Shown here: piece after piece, positions 16,274-24,945 of the stretch | How the letters are laid out: each line of letters starts with the position of its first letter | How positions within the stretch are numbered: the stretch's first letter is position 1 | Source: an uncultured Bacteroidota bacterium | GTDB taxonomy: Bacteria > Bacteroidota > Bacteroidia > Chitinophagales > Chitinophagaceae | NCBI GenBank assembly: GCA_902826165.1 | Contig: CADEDV010000004.1 | Coordinates: 54,909 to 94,818, forward strand | Length of the DNA stretch: 39,910 bases | Reading direction: 5' to 3' | Position numbers and translations under genes: made by a program | The notes under the pieces: model-generated | What the model saw: only the letters and a program-made list of their open reading frames with translations | What the model was told of the DNA's origin: nothing | Databases searched by the model: none

Positions 16274-17464
16274 TTGAAATTCACCGAATTTAATTTCCAC
16301 GAAAACTTACTGGAAGGCATTGCTGCCAGCAATTACGAAGACGCCACTCCTGTTCAGGAACAGGTTATCCCACTGGTGCTACAAGGCAAGGATATCATTG
16401 CTTCCGCACAAACCGGCACCGGTAAAACGGCTGCTTTCCTCCTTCCCTTATTAAATCATTTGCTCACCAGCCATCACGACGATCATCATATCAGCGCCAT
16501 GATCATTGTACCAACCAGGGAACTGGCGGTGCAGATCAGTGAACACCTGGAGGGTCTCTCTTATTTTACTTCTGTCAGCTCAATTGCCGTCTATGGCGGT
16601 GGTGATGGCAATTCATTCGTGCAGGAAAAACAGGCCCTCTCAAAAGGAGTTGATATCGTGGTATGCACACCCGGAAAAATGATATCCCATATCAATATGG
16701 GATATGTAAAGATCAAAGGCCTGAAATACCTGGTACTGGATGAAGCTGACCGTATGCTGGATATGGGATTTCATGATGATATCATGCGGATCATTAACGA
16801 GCTGCCGGCAAAAAGGCAGACGCTGTTATTCTCCGCCACCATGCCACAGCGGATCAGGATGCTGGCTCAAAAAATATTACAACAACCGGCCGAGATCAAT
16901 ATTGCCATCTCAAAACCCCCGGAAAAAATAGTACAGCAGGCCTTTGTGATCAATGAAGACCAGAAAATGCCACTGGTGAAAATGTTACTAAAAAGCCGGC
17001 AGTTTAAATCCATCATTATCTTCTGTTCCAAAAAACAACAGGTAAAACTGCTGACTCGTGAATTGAAAAGAGCCGGCATACCGGCCGAAGAAATTCATTC
17101 TGACCTGGAACAGGCCCAGCGGGAAGAAGTACTCCGCAGTTTTATCAGCAAACGCCTGCCCATCCTGGTAGCGACTGATATTCTCAGCCGTGGTATTGAT
17201 GTCGACCATATCGACCTCGTTATTAATTATGATGTTCCCCACGATGGAGAAGATTATGTGCATCGTATTGGCCGTACGGCCCGTGCCGAAACAGATGGAA
17301 CTGCTTATACTTTTATCAGCCCAAGGGAACAAAATAAATTTGCTTCGATAGAACAACTATTAGGCAAACCTGTTCCCAAAGCAAAAGTGCCTGACGAATT
17401 AGGGCCTTCACCGGCCTACCAGCCAAGGACAAGAAGACCTGCCGCGGGAAGAGGAAGAAGGTAA
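16274..17464 (+). CDS. DEAD-box RNA helicase
   Basis: 396 residues. All motifs are intact: Q motif with TPVQEQVIP, I AQTGTGKT, Ia PTRELA, Ib TPGKM, II DEAD, III SAT, V ATDILSRGIDV and VI HRIGRTAR. A short basic Arg/Pro-rich tail (RTRRPAAGRGRR) replaces the long C-terminal extension of larger members. It unwinds short RNA duplexes with ATP; likely roles are ribosome assembly, mRNA decay or cold adaptation, close to RhlE by layout. The start is TTG: the frame upstream has no ATG before the TGA at 16211, and the TTG sits right before the conserved FTEFNF segment. It follows the RRM protein gene, a logical RNA-chaperone pairing. Confidence 0.95.
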   Translation: MKFTEFNFHENLLEGIAASNYEDATPVQEQVIPLVLQGKDIIASAQTGTGKTAAFLLPLLNHLLTSHHDDHHISAMIIVPTRELAVQISEHLEGLSYFTSVSSIAVYGGGDGNSFVQEKQALSKGVDIVVCTPGKMISHINMGYVKIKGLKYLVLDEADRMLDMGFHDDIMRIINELPAKRQTLLFSATMPQRIRMLAQKILQQPAEINIAISKPPEKIVQQAFVINEDQKMPLVKMLLKSRQFKSIIIFCSKKQQVKLLTRELKRAGIPAEEIHSDLEQAQREEVLRSFISKRLPILVATDILSRGIDVDHIDLVINYDVPHDGEDYVHRIGRTARAETDGTAYTFISPREQNKFASIEQLLGKPVPKAKVPDELGPSPAYQPRTRRPAAGRGRR

Positions 17465-17490
17465 ATAATACATAGTTCAGCTAAATAAAA

Positions 17491-17515
17491 AATCCTGTCT
17501 CAGAAAGACAGGATT
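17491..17515. terminator. Bidirectional terminator between helicase and DsbA-fold genes
   Basis: Perfect 10-base stem AATCCTGTCT/AGACAGGATT with a CAGAA loop. The T run is best on the minus strand (TTTTTTATTT), where it ends the 17537 gene; the helicase gene converges on it. Confidence 0.8.
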
Positions 17516-17536
17516 CAATGTTTTGGGCTATTCGTA

Positions 17537-18106
17537 TTAAGCTCTTTGTTTTGCCGGAGCTTTTTTCTTTACTTTTTTCAACGCAGATTCTATTGCAGCA
17601 CTAAGGTTTGCAAAAGTAGGTTTACCTGTAAAAGGCTCGTCATTAATAAAGAAAGCCGGCAACTCTTTCACACCCCGGTTAATCCCTTCTTTCAAATCGT
17701 CCTGCACTTGCCAGCCATAGACACCATTTACCAGGTCATCCAGGAATTTCTTGTTATTGACTCCTGCTTCCTTAGAATGCAATTTCAAACTGGTGGTACC
17801 TAAGTTGCGGCGATTGCTGAATAATACATTGTGCATTTCCCAGAACTTACCTTCCTGCCCTGCAGCAACAGCTGATTCGCTGGCCTTAAGGCTGCGCTGG
17901 TGTATCATTGTCAGCGGAAAATGACGGAAGTTAAACCTGATCTTGCCTTCATATTCTTCCAGCAATTGCTTAACAATCTCGTTCGCCTTGGCGCAATCCT
18001 CACTTTCGTACTCGCCAAATTCCATTAATGTGACAGGGGCGTCTTTTTTGCCCACAAACATTTCTTTCGGTTCAATGATGATGATATCATCTTTCTTAAA
18101 TGCCAT
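17537..18106 (-). CDS. DsbA-family thioredoxin-fold protein with a degenerate active site
   Basis: 189 residues from ATG 18106. This start is chosen because AAGGAG lies 7 bases upstream; the frame extends further but without support. The protein has no signal peptide, so it is cytoplasmic. It is a DsbA/Thioredoxin_4 type: PVTLMEFGEYE, a helical insert, then RGVKELPAFFIND with the cis-Pro at 150. Where active members read CPxC the sequence is SEDC at residues 35-38, so the nucleophilic first cysteine is a serine. The tail is Lys/Ala-rich (KKVKKKAPAKQRA). It cannot be a normal disulfide oxidase; glutathione-type, binding or chaperone roles are open. Confidence 0.85.
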   Translation of the reverse strand: MAFKKDDIIIIEPKEMFVGKKDAPVTLMEFGEYESEDCAKANEIVKQLLEEYEGKIRFNFRHFPLTMIHQRSLKASESAVAAGQEGKFWEMHNVLFSNRRNLGTTSLKLHSKEAGVNNKKFLDDLVNGVYGWQVQDDLKEGINRGVKELPAFFINDEPFTGKPTFANLSAAIESALKKVKKKAPAKQRA

Positions 18107-18678
18107 AATTAAACTCCTTTTTTTAGTTCTTCCCCAAGCTTCGGCCGTGGCTCTACTGGTTAATAACAAAATTTCATTCATTTGGTTGAATGAAAGCTAT
18201 TTACGCCTTTATTTCAACACCTGAAGGCGGCTGAAGATAGTATTTTTTTGCGCCCTGAAAATGAAAGAAAAAATTAATTTCCTAACACATAAACCCCAAT
18301 CCTGAAAATCAGGTACTTAGTCCAGATAAAAAATTTAGATTAAGGGTTTACCTCTACAACCCGGCAGAAAATGGCATCTTTTTGATGTTGGGCATCATGA
18401 AGCACACTTGTACAACTATATGTAAATCATTAATTTAGATACAAACAGCTAATTTTAAGGACGCTGAAATCAGCAAAAACATGGTTTGATGTGCAAGAAT
18501 TACCGGCATATGTTTGCATTAGTTATTTAAAAAGCGAAACGCTTCTTCTAACCAAAACTTCTACCGGTATTACAACCTCTGCTTGACCTGGTAGCGAAAC
18601 TTGCCCCTTTTGTTTGCCCCATCGGTTGCTGTCATCTGTTTTAACAATTTTTAATTTTTAACTCTAAAAAGTATAACC
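18107..18678. other. 572-base intergenic region between divergent genes
   Basis: Holds the ribosome-binding site of the DsbA-fold gene (CTCCTT at 18114-18119 on the plus strand) at one end and the promoter and long leader of the small secreted protein at the other. No open frame, tRNA-like fold or repeat was recognised in the middle part (about 18180-18480), which is AT-rich. Confidence 0.5.
18485..18516 (+). promoter_or_regulatory. Promoter of the 18679 secreted protein gene
   Basis: TTTG at 18485-18488, a 20-base spacer and TATGTTTG at 18509-18516. The predicted leader is about 155 bases. Confidence 0.65.
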
Positions 18679-19092
18679 ATGAAAAGTGTATTAAATTTCC
18701 GTAACACCGCCATCGCTCTGCTGACTGTAGTAACATTAGCAATAGCACCGGCAGCACAAGCCATTGATGAAACAAACAACACAGCAACTGTTGAATTGAA
18801 ATTCCTTGGCAATTTTAAGAACAAACCCGTATTTGAACTGAATTTTAAACCTGGAACAGCCGATAACGAATATGTAGTTGTTATCCGCGACAGCTTTGGT
18901 AATTCACTGTACAGGGAAAATGTAAACAGCAATGTTATTTCCAAGAAATTCATGCTGAACATTGAAGAAATAGGCGATGGTGAAGCACTGCGTTTCGAGA
19001 TCACAGGTAAGAAATCTAACAAAACTGTGGTTTATGAAATTAACCAGAACAACCATTATGTTGAAGAGACCCTGGTAAAAAAGATCAACTAA
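18679..19092 (+). CDS. Small secreted protein of unknown function
   Basis: 137 residues. A clear signal peptide ends near residue 29 (APAAQAIDE). The mature part of about 108 residues has no cysteine and an alternating pattern (ATVELKFLGNF, PVFELNF, NEYVVVIRDSFGNSLYREN, KKFMLNIEEI, ALRFEITGK, TVVYEIN) that fits a single immunoglobulin-like beta-sandwich. Bacteroidota often carry such small periplasmic proteins; no function is known to me. The gene has its own full promoter with a long leader and a strong terminator, which suggests good expression. Confidence 0.8.
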   Translation: MKSVLNFRNTAIALLTVVTLAIAPAAQAIDETNNTATVELKFLGNFKNKPVFELNFKPGTADNEYVVVIRDSFGNSLYRENVNSNVISKKFMLNIEEIGDGEALRFEITGKKSNKTVVYEINQNNHYVEETLVKKIN

Positions 19093-19109
19093 GATTATTC
19101 AATTAAGTT

Positions 19110-19148
19110 AAAAAAGCCCTGCACTGAGGAATCAGGCGGGGCTTTTTT
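19110..19148. terminator. Bidirectional terminator between convergent genes at 19092 and 19177
   Basis: Stem 19110-19122 with 19136-19148, one G-U pair, and an inner CTGA/TCAG stem closed by a GGAA tetraloop with one bulged A. A-rich on the left and T-rich on the right, so it can work in both directions. Confidence 0.85.
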
Positions 19149-19176
19149 TTCATTAACCATTACATGAGAAAAGAGG

Positions 19177-20463
19177 TCAGAATATCTTAAAGCGTTCATG
19201 ACAATACCTGTCAAGACTTTCCCGGTCATCAGGATGTGCTATTTCGATCAGGGATTTTGCTCTTTGGCGAAGGTTTTTTCCAAATAAGAAGGCCACTCCA
19301 TACTCTGTTACCACATAGTGTACATGGCCCCTTGTGGTAACAACACCGGCACCGGCTTTCAGGTTGGTAACAATCCTGGAAACTCCTTTTGTTGTTCGGC
19401 TGGTCAGCGCAATTATTGGTTTCCCATCTTCACTCAATGCAGCACCCCGCATAAAATCCATCTGTCCGCCGATACCGCTGTATTGGTATTCTCCAATACT
19501 ATCAGCACAAACCTGGCCTGTAAGATCCACTTCGATCGCACTGTTAATGGCAATTACCTTAGGATTACGGCGGATTACATGCGGGTCGTTGACATAATCA
19601 ATGTCCAGGAAAGCGAAAGAAGGATTATCGTCAATATAGTCGTACAATTTTCTTGTACCAACTGCAAATGAGCTCACTGATTTATTGGGGTGTATCCTTT
19701 TTTTCCGGTTGTTGATCACATCTTTCTCAACGAGGTCAATAATACCATCACTCAGCATCTCCGTATGCACACCCAGGTCTTTGTGATTACTGAGAAAACG
19801 GAGTACCGCATCCGGAATAGTACCAATTCCCATTTGTATGGTGCTGCCATCATCGATCATACCGGCTATATTTTTGCCAATGATCATTTCTGCCTCTCCC
19901 ACTTTGTCGCCATAATTCTCCTCGGGAACCGGGGCTTCATGAAATACCATTTTTGTAAACCGGTCTGTGTGAATCATCCCGTCGCCATGCGTACGGGGTA
20001 ATGATGGATTGACCAGTGCAATAATATGTTTCGCACTGTCCACAGCCGAACGGGCAATATCTATGGAAAGACTCAGTGAACAATAACCATGCTCATCTGG
20101 TGGTGAAACCTGCACAATGGCCACATCCACTTCCATGATCTTTCTTTTGAAAAGATCGGGAATATCGCTCAGGAAAACAGGGATAAAATCAGCTCTGCCT
20201 TCCTTTACTGCATTTCGGACTGAAGCCGATACAAACATGGAATTGATATGAAATGCAGACTGGTATTCAGGTTTATCAATTTCTATATCCCCTCGCAAGG
20301 TAATCGAGACGATCTCAACGTCATTTAGCCTGTCCTTTTCTTTTGCCAGTTCATGCAGCAAATAGATCGGGGTGCAGGCACTTCCATGCACAAATACCCG
20401 TTGGTTGCTCTGTATCAGCGACAGGGCCTCAGCGGCTGAAACATATTTATAAGGGTGAACCAT
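19177..20463 (-). CDS. Acetyl-CoA hydrolase/transferase family CoA-transferase
   Basis: 428 residues, the normal size for the Cat1/4-hydroxybutyrate CoA-transferase family. N-terminal part: RVFVHGSACTP, then VDVAIVQVSPPDEHGYCSLSLSID. C-terminal part: MGIGTIPDAVL, GVHTEMLSDG with Glu235 as the expected CoA-thioester-forming residue, YSGIGGQMDFMRGA and HYVVTEYGVAFLFGKNLRQRA. It moves CoA between acetyl-CoA (or another acyl-CoA) and a carboxylic acid in the cytoplasm, usually in acetate, succinate or 4-hydroxybutyrate metabolism. The true acyl partner cannot be seen; no fermentative genes lie nearby. It shares a terminator with the small secreted protein gene on the other strand. Confidence 0.92.
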   Translation of the reverse strand: MVHPYKYVSAAEALSLIQSNQRVFVHGSACTPIYLLHELAKEKDRLNDVEIVSITLRGDIEIDKPEYQSAFHINSMFVSASVRNAVKEGRADFIPVFLSDIPDLFKRKIMEVDVAIVQVSPPDEHGYCSLSLSIDIARSAVDSAKHIIALVNPSLPRTHGDGMIHTDRFTKMVFHEAPVPEENYGDKVGEAEMIIGKNIAGMIDDGSTIQMGIGTIPDAVLRFLSNHKDLGVHTEMLSDGIIDLVEKDVINNRKKRIHPNKSVSSFAVGTRKLYDYIDDNPSFAFLDIDYVNDPHVIRRNPKVIAINSAIEVDLTGQVCADSIGEYQYSGIGGQMDFMRGAALSEDGKPIIALTSRTTKGVSRIVTNLKAGAGVVTTRGHVHYVVTEYGVAFLFGKNLRQRAKSLIEIAHPDDRESLDRYCHERFKIF

Positions 20464-20590
20464 GAGCTATTCTTATTTAATAGCAAAAGTCTGCCCCCAC
20501 TGCCTTTAAAAAAAAGACATTTATCAGTAGATACCATGATTTTAATACCGATAAACCTGTTGTTTTTGAAATGGAAGTCAGCCTGCAGTG

Positions 20591-20845
20591 CTACTTACTC
20601 ACCAGGCTGTTTTTTTCTTTTACCTTCTCGAGACCAGCCTGTGTGATGCGGATAACAAGGGTATCCTGTTGCTCAGTAGTTACCAGTCCCTCTTGTTGCA
20701 GTAAAATAATATGCTGATGTATAGAAGACCATTCCTGCAAACTACGTAAGATGAGTTCTCTTGGCCGGCAGGCATAGCTTTGCGGCTGTGGATCATTTTT
20801 TACAATTTCATAGATGGTTTGAAGAAGGGTGTAATGGTCTTGCAT
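20591..20845 (-). CDS. Small winged-helix-like protein
   Basis: 84 residues. Helices (YTLLQTIYEIVKND, PRELILRSL, WSSIHQHIILLQQEGLVTTEQ) followed by a strand-turn-strand (DTLVIRITQAGLEKV) give the pattern of a winged helix-turn-helix domain, like the small DNA-binding or adaptor proteins seen next to metabolic genes. No other domain is present. The assignment is by pattern only. It lies upstream of the CoA-transferase gene on the same strand, 127 bases away, so it might regulate it (inference). Confidence 0.6.
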   Translation of the reverse strand: MQDHYTLLQTIYEIVKNDPQPQSYACRPRELILRSLQEWSSIHQHIILLQQEGLVTTEQQDTLVIRITQAGLEKVKEKNSLVSK

Positions 20846-20972
20846 TGTTTAAAAATATTGGAAAAATTGTTTTTTAAGCTAACAACTTATCAACAAAAAA
20901 TTAAATGTCTGCGCTGCAAAATACCTTCCCCCTGATATTGCCAATTAAAGTCCTGGAAAAACTGCATTGCCA

Positions 20973-21024
20973 GGGAGGATAGCTCATCCAGTGGTGGACT
21001 TAACAACCGCCACTGAACTCTCCC
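20973..21024. ncRNA. Possible structured RNA or DNA hairpin
   Basis: A 9-base stem CAGTGGTGG (20989-20997) with CCGCCACTG (21007-21015, one G-U on the plus strand), 9-base loop, enclosed by an outer stem GGGAG (20973-20977) with CTCCC (21020-21024). No T run follows, so it is not a normal terminator. No family recognised. Confidence 0.25.
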
Positions 21025-21580
21025 GGGATAAAGCAACTATATCAAAAAAAGGCATAGTAACAGGACATTATATTTCCTCATTCAATTGGTTGCCCGGGAA
21101 TTTATATGGGGGGTCATGATGTGTAAAGGAAAAAAAAATCGGGGTTGCATAAGATCATAGTTATTAAAGACAAAAAATATAACAACTATGACGGCTATTT
21201 GATCGTGGTGCTGGTTGTAAAGACCTTCGCAATTTTTAAATACCACAGTTATGGTACTGAATCGGCTATGCCATGTATTAAGATATATTCAACTGAAAAA
21301 GTATATTCAATTGTATACTTCACTCATCAAAAAGAATTAATAAATATAGTTACCAATAATACTTACACAACTTCTCAATGAGTTCTGTATCAAAAACCAG
21401 TTTGACATACAAGGACATAATTTGATACTCATCATACCTGAACGGGGTAATTCTACGATAATAAAACCATCTGCCTGACTTTTTAACAGCTTTAACAAAA
21501 TTCATTAATGATACTCATGCAGTTAGCCTGTCAGTGGATAACTGACGGTTGAAATGCTGTGTGGACCTGCATTTGCAGGC

Positions 21581-21588
21581 TATCTTTG
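21581..21588 (+). promoter_or_regulatory. Possible -7 element of the lytic transglycosylase gene
   Basis: TATCTTTG matches TAnnTTTG, but no TTTG is found at normal spacing upstream. The predicted leader would be about 155 bases. Confidence 0.35.
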
Positions 21589-21750
21589 CGCAGTCATTGC
21601 ACCAAGTTGCAACCACAGCGTTCTGAATAACTGAAAAGCCTGAATCACTCGTCCACAGAACAAATGCTGTAACCATCCGATCAATCCTGTGTCAACCTTT
21701 CCTTTCTGATCCAATCCTCCGGACGACATTGTTGTACTAAAAATCGCTCA

Positions 21751-22629
21751 ATGTTCAAGCAAAAAATGTTTAAAGCAGGTATTGCTGCAGGCAGTTTTAT
21801 TTTCATGGCCGCAGCACCTGGCAACAAACCCGTTATCCCTTTTGATGACATCACTCATTCTTGTCTTATTAATGAACCAGATTCATTACTAAAAGACGGT
21901 CATGCTTTTGATGCGACAGGCTTATGTACCTGTTTACCCAAACTCAGCAGTACAGAACTTTCGGCTGCACCAAGAATTGAATTAAGCAAGCAGGCAGCTG
22001 GTTTCGTGAATGAATATATTCACGTCAATGATTTCTATCTTGATAAAATAAAAGCAAAGAGTGCACCCTTTTTTACTGTTATTGATACAGTATTGTCCCA
22101 ATACAACTTACCGGTTGAACTGAAATATCTTGCTGTTATAGAATCCAAACTGGATACTAAGATCGTATCAGGTGCCGGTGCTGCCGGTCTGTGGCAACTG
22201 ATGCCATCTGCTGCAAGGAGCTTTGGACTCAAAGTGAGTGGAAAAAATGATGAACGCAGAAATACCTATAAAAGCACTGTAGCAGCCGCAAAATGCCTGA
22301 TCTACCTGCATAATATATTTGACGACTGGTTGCTTACACTCGCAGCTTATAACAGTGGCCCGGCCCGTGTATTGTCAGCTATCAAAAAATCAGGGAGCCG
22401 TAATTTCTGGGTATTACAAAAATATCTTCCGCTGGAAACCCGGAAACATGTAAAGAAATTCATTGCCACCCATTACTATTTTGAAGGGCATGGCAGTTTA
22501 ACCACCCTGACCAAAGCAGAGACAAAAGCTCATATTGATGATGTGGCTGAATTTATGAAAAAGCAGGAATTCCAAAAAATTGATTCACTCCCTGCTGAAG
22601 TAATAGTAACAAAACTTACCGTTCGATAA
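21751..22629 (+). CDS. Lytic transglycosylase (SLT domain)
   Basis: 292 residues with a signal peptide at about 1-22. The SLT fold spans roughly 105-245: LKYLAVIESKLD holds the catalytic Glu131, GAAGLWQLMPSAARSFGL is the ES/GLMQ-type motif, and TLAAYNSGPARVL is the third. It cleaves the MurNAc-GlcNAc bond of peptidoglycan with 1,6-anhydro ring formation, in the periplasm. It resembles the catalytic part of MltD but lacks the LysM repeats. Four cysteines lie in the first 65 residues (CLINEPD...CTCL region), which is unusual and may form disulfides. The gene ends in a terminator. Confidence 0.92.
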   Translation: MFKQKMFKAGIAAGSFIFMAAAPGNKPVIPFDDITHSCLINEPDSLLKDGHAFDATGLCTCLPKLSSTELSAAPRIELSKQAAGFVNEYIHVNDFYLDKIKAKSAPFFTVIDTVLSQYNLPVELKYLAVIESKLDTKIVSGAGAAGLWQLMPSAARSFGLKVSGKNDERRNTYKSTVAAAKCLIYLHNIFDDWLLTLAAYNSGPARVLSAIKKSGSRNFWVLQKYLPLETRKHVKKFIATHYYFEGHGSLTTLTKAETKAHIDDVAEFMKKQEFQKIDSLPAEVIVTKLTVR

Positions 22630-22649
22630 TGACGGTTTTGAAAAACTAC

Positions 22650-22677
22650 AGCCGCTCTGCTAACAGGGCGGCTTTTT
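22650..22677 (+). terminator. Terminator after the lytic transglycosylase gene
   Basis: 10-base stem (22650-22659 with 22664-22673, one U-G), CTAA loop and a T run. Confidence 0.85.
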
Positions 22678-22693
22678 AGTATATAAATCTATG

Positions 22694-23358
22694 CTATTGC
22701 TTTAACAGTGTAACAGCTCCTCTTTCAAGATCATACTTGCCTGTTACTATCCGCAACTCCCCTTTCTCCATTTTCTCCCGGATAATGGTTGATTGCAGTT
22801 GCAATTGAAGTGTTACATGCCGCAGGTTGGCTTCAATACAATGAGCCAACCGGTCCTTATCATCCTTTGCTATTGCACATATCTCGGCTTCGGCTTTTAT
22901 ACTGTCTACAATATCTTTAATATGCCCCGGTGTTTCATCACCTTCTACAAAAGCTTTGATAGGCCACATTGCTCATGCCCCAGAACAACTATCAGGGGCA
23001 CTTGCAAATGTTCTACGGCATATTCAACGCTGCCAATCTCAAGACCTCCTACCAGGTTACCTGCTGTTCGAATTACAAAAAGATCACCCAGCCCCTGGTC
23101 AAAGATCAGTTCAGGAGGTACCCTGGAATCAGAACAACTGATAACGACAGCAAAAGGATGCTGACCCTTGGCAATTTCGTGTATCCGCTGACGGCTTTCG
23201 TCAGGATGTATAGAATGCGCAGTCGAAAACCGATTATTACCCTGCAGCAATTTTTCCAGTATACTATTTTCTGTTACAGCAGGCTGGTTCATTTTATGCT
23301 GACAGGAAACCATGAATAAAGCCAGAGTTTGTAAAGAAAGAAGGATATATTTCTTCAT
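22694..23358 (-). pseudogene. Beta-class carbonic anhydrase, lipoprotein, broken by a -1 frameshift
   Basis: Two overlapping minus-strand frames make up one gene. The first (23358 to 22945) has a lipoprotein signal (lipobox MVSC), FAVVISCSDSRVPPE with the first Zn-cysteine, RTAGN, GSVEYAVEHL and VLGHEQCG with the Zn-ligand His and Cys, then goes off frame and stops. The second frame takes up with PIKAFVEGDETPGHI and runs to 22694. The shift lies at the GGCC near 22962-22965: one extra C there would restore GHEQCG-PIKAF. The rebuilt protein has about 220 residues, normal for periplasmic lipoprotein carbonic anhydrases, which interconvert CO2 and bicarbonate. Either a recent pseudogene or a sequencing error in a C run. 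Confidence 0.88.
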
Positions 23359-23554
23359 AATAACATATCTGAAAGTGAAGGATAGGAAGGGTTAAAGCTA
23401 CCCTTGTCAATAGCTGCGTTTGCTGAGACTCGTCAGGAAATAGTTTGACTTTTATCAAAACAGGAAAAACACGGCAACTCTACCTGCAAAGACCGCAGAT
23501 TAAAAAATCATTCCGCATACCAGTTCTTTGTAACTTTCCATAACAATCGTTTAT

Positions 23555-24883
23555 ATGAAGAAATTAATGACGGTTATGGGATTACTCGTTACCAGTTTTA
23601 TATCTGGCCAATCTTTCTACAATCCTGCAACGGAAAATATAGCGACCCGTCAACTATTCCAGGATAATAAATTCGGCATGTTCATCCATTGGGGATTAAG
23701 CAGTGTGCTCGGGCATGGTGAATGGGTAATGCAGAACCGCAAGATCCGGAAAGAAGATTACCAGTGTTACCTGCGGGTATTCAATCCTGCAGATTTTGAT
23801 GCAGAGAAATGGGTGCTGACTGCCAAAAACGCCGGTATGAAATATATGGTGTTCATCACCCGGCATCATGATGGCTTTTCCAACTGGGATACTAAATTCA
23901 GCGACTGGAAAATTACCAATACTCCCTATGGCAAAGATGTTTTGAAACAGCTGGCAGCAGCCTGTAAGAAACAAGATATGAAACTGGGGCTCTATTACTC
24001 TACGCTGGATTGGTTCCGGGACGATTATCCCTATGAAACAGGTCGCACCGGCCAATATAGTGGCAGAACAGGAAAGAGTGATTATGCCAGCTACCTGCAG
24101 TTCATGAAAAACCAGTTGACAGAATTATTGACGAATTACGGTCCGATTATGAGTATCTGGTTGGATGGTCATTGGGACCAGACCAATGAAGAAGGGCATA
24201 CAGACAGAACATCCCGGATCAACTGGAAGTATGATGAATTGTATGGCCTGATTCATCAATTACAACCCGCTTGTATGATCGGCAATAATCATCACCTCGA
24301 CCCGATCAATGGGGAAGATTTCCAGATGTTTGAAAAAGACCTGCCAGGTGAAAATAAAACAGGGTTGAGTTTTCAGCAACCTTCCAATGCAATGCCGCTG
24401 GAAACATGCGAGACGATGAATGATACCTGGGGGTATAATATTTCTGACCATCATTATAAATCAGTAAAACAAATCATCCACTTATTAGTGGGAGCAGCGG
24501 GTCGTAATACTAACTTATTATTGAATGTAGGTCCGATGCCAACAGGTGAAATTCAACAGCAGTTCGTGGATACATTGGCCGAGGCAGGAAAATGGCTGCA
24601 GCAATACGGTGCTTCCATTTATAATACACGAGGCAAACTTATGCCACCCCAACAATGGGGTGTAGCTACGAGAAATGGAAAACAGGTCTACCTGCATATG
24701 CTACAGGCACCGGCAACACCATTTATTCTGCTGCCGGGATTCAATGAAACGATTACTTCAGCAGAGATAATGGGTACAGGCAAAAAAATAAAATGGAGTA
24801 AAGTACCGGAAGGTGTTTTTATTTACCCGGAATATCCAGGAAAAGGAACGATTGACCATGTAATTGAAGTGACCGTTAAGTAG
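23555..24883 (+). CDS. Alpha-L-fucosidase, glycoside hydrolase family 29
   Basis: 442 residues with a signal peptide (about 1-19), so secreted to the periplasm or surface. The GH29 catalytic barrel carries FGMFIHWGLSSV at 40-51, FITRHHDGFSNWDTKFSDW at about 100-118, the nucleophile Asp204 in IWLDGHWDQ, and LLLNVGPMPTGEIQ near 318. A short beta domain (about 350-442) follows. It removes alpha-L-fucose from glycans. The acid/base residue of GH29 is poorly conserved and I do not assign it. It stands alone, without SusC/SusD or other glycosidase genes, so it is not part of a typical polysaccharide locus. Divergent from the broken carbonic anhydrase gene. Confidence 0.93.
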   Translation: MKKLMTVMGLLVTSFISGQSFYNPATENIATRQLFQDNKFGMFIHWGLSSVLGHGEWVMQNRKIRKEDYQCYLRVFNPADFDAEKWVLTAKNAGMKYMVFITRHHDGFSNWDTKFSDWKITNTPYGKDVLKQLAAACKKQDMKLGLYYSTLDWFRDDYPYETGRTGQYSGRTGKSDYASYLQFMKNQLTELLTNYGPIMSIWLDGHWDQTNEEGHTDRTSRINWKYDELYGLIHQLQPACMIGNNHHLDPINGEDFQMFEKDLPGENKTGLSFQQPSNAMPLETCETMNDTWGYNISDHHYKSVKQIIHLLVGAAGRNTNLLLNVGPMPTGEIQQQFVDTLAEAGKWLQQYGASIYNTRGKLMPPQQWGVATRNGKQVYLHMLQAPATPFILLPGFNETITSAEIMGTGKKIKWSKVPEGVFIYPEYPGKGTIDHVIEVTVK

Positions 24884-24945
24884 GTTAATTCTGTCTTGTA
24901 TCATGGCCCCTTTGTAGCAGCCTGCCGCTATATAATTATACCCGT

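Larger units (their letters stand above)
20846..21750. other. 905-base stretch with no convincing gene
   Basis: AT-rich, with several stops in all frames. It holds a possible structured RNA at 20970-21025, a TATCTTTG promoter-like element at 21581-21588, and a small inverted repeat CCTGCA-TT-TGCAGG just before it. The leader from that element to the transglycosylase ATG would be about 155 bases. A 78-codon frame at 21145-21381 looks fortuitous. Confidence 0.5.

Noticed and set aside
21145..21381. 78-codon frame in the long intergenic stretch
   Set aside because: No family pattern, no promoter or ribosome-binding site, odd residue make-up, and repeated hydrophobic runs typical of AT-rich noncoding DNA.
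22945..22969. Programmed frameshift in the carbonic anhydrase gene
   Set aside because: No slippery heptamer and no downstream structure; carbonic anhydrases are not known to use frameshifting. A lost base fits better.
24884..24945. Terminator between the fucosidase and ClC genes
   Set aside because: No stem longer than a few bases with a T run could be found in this gap.
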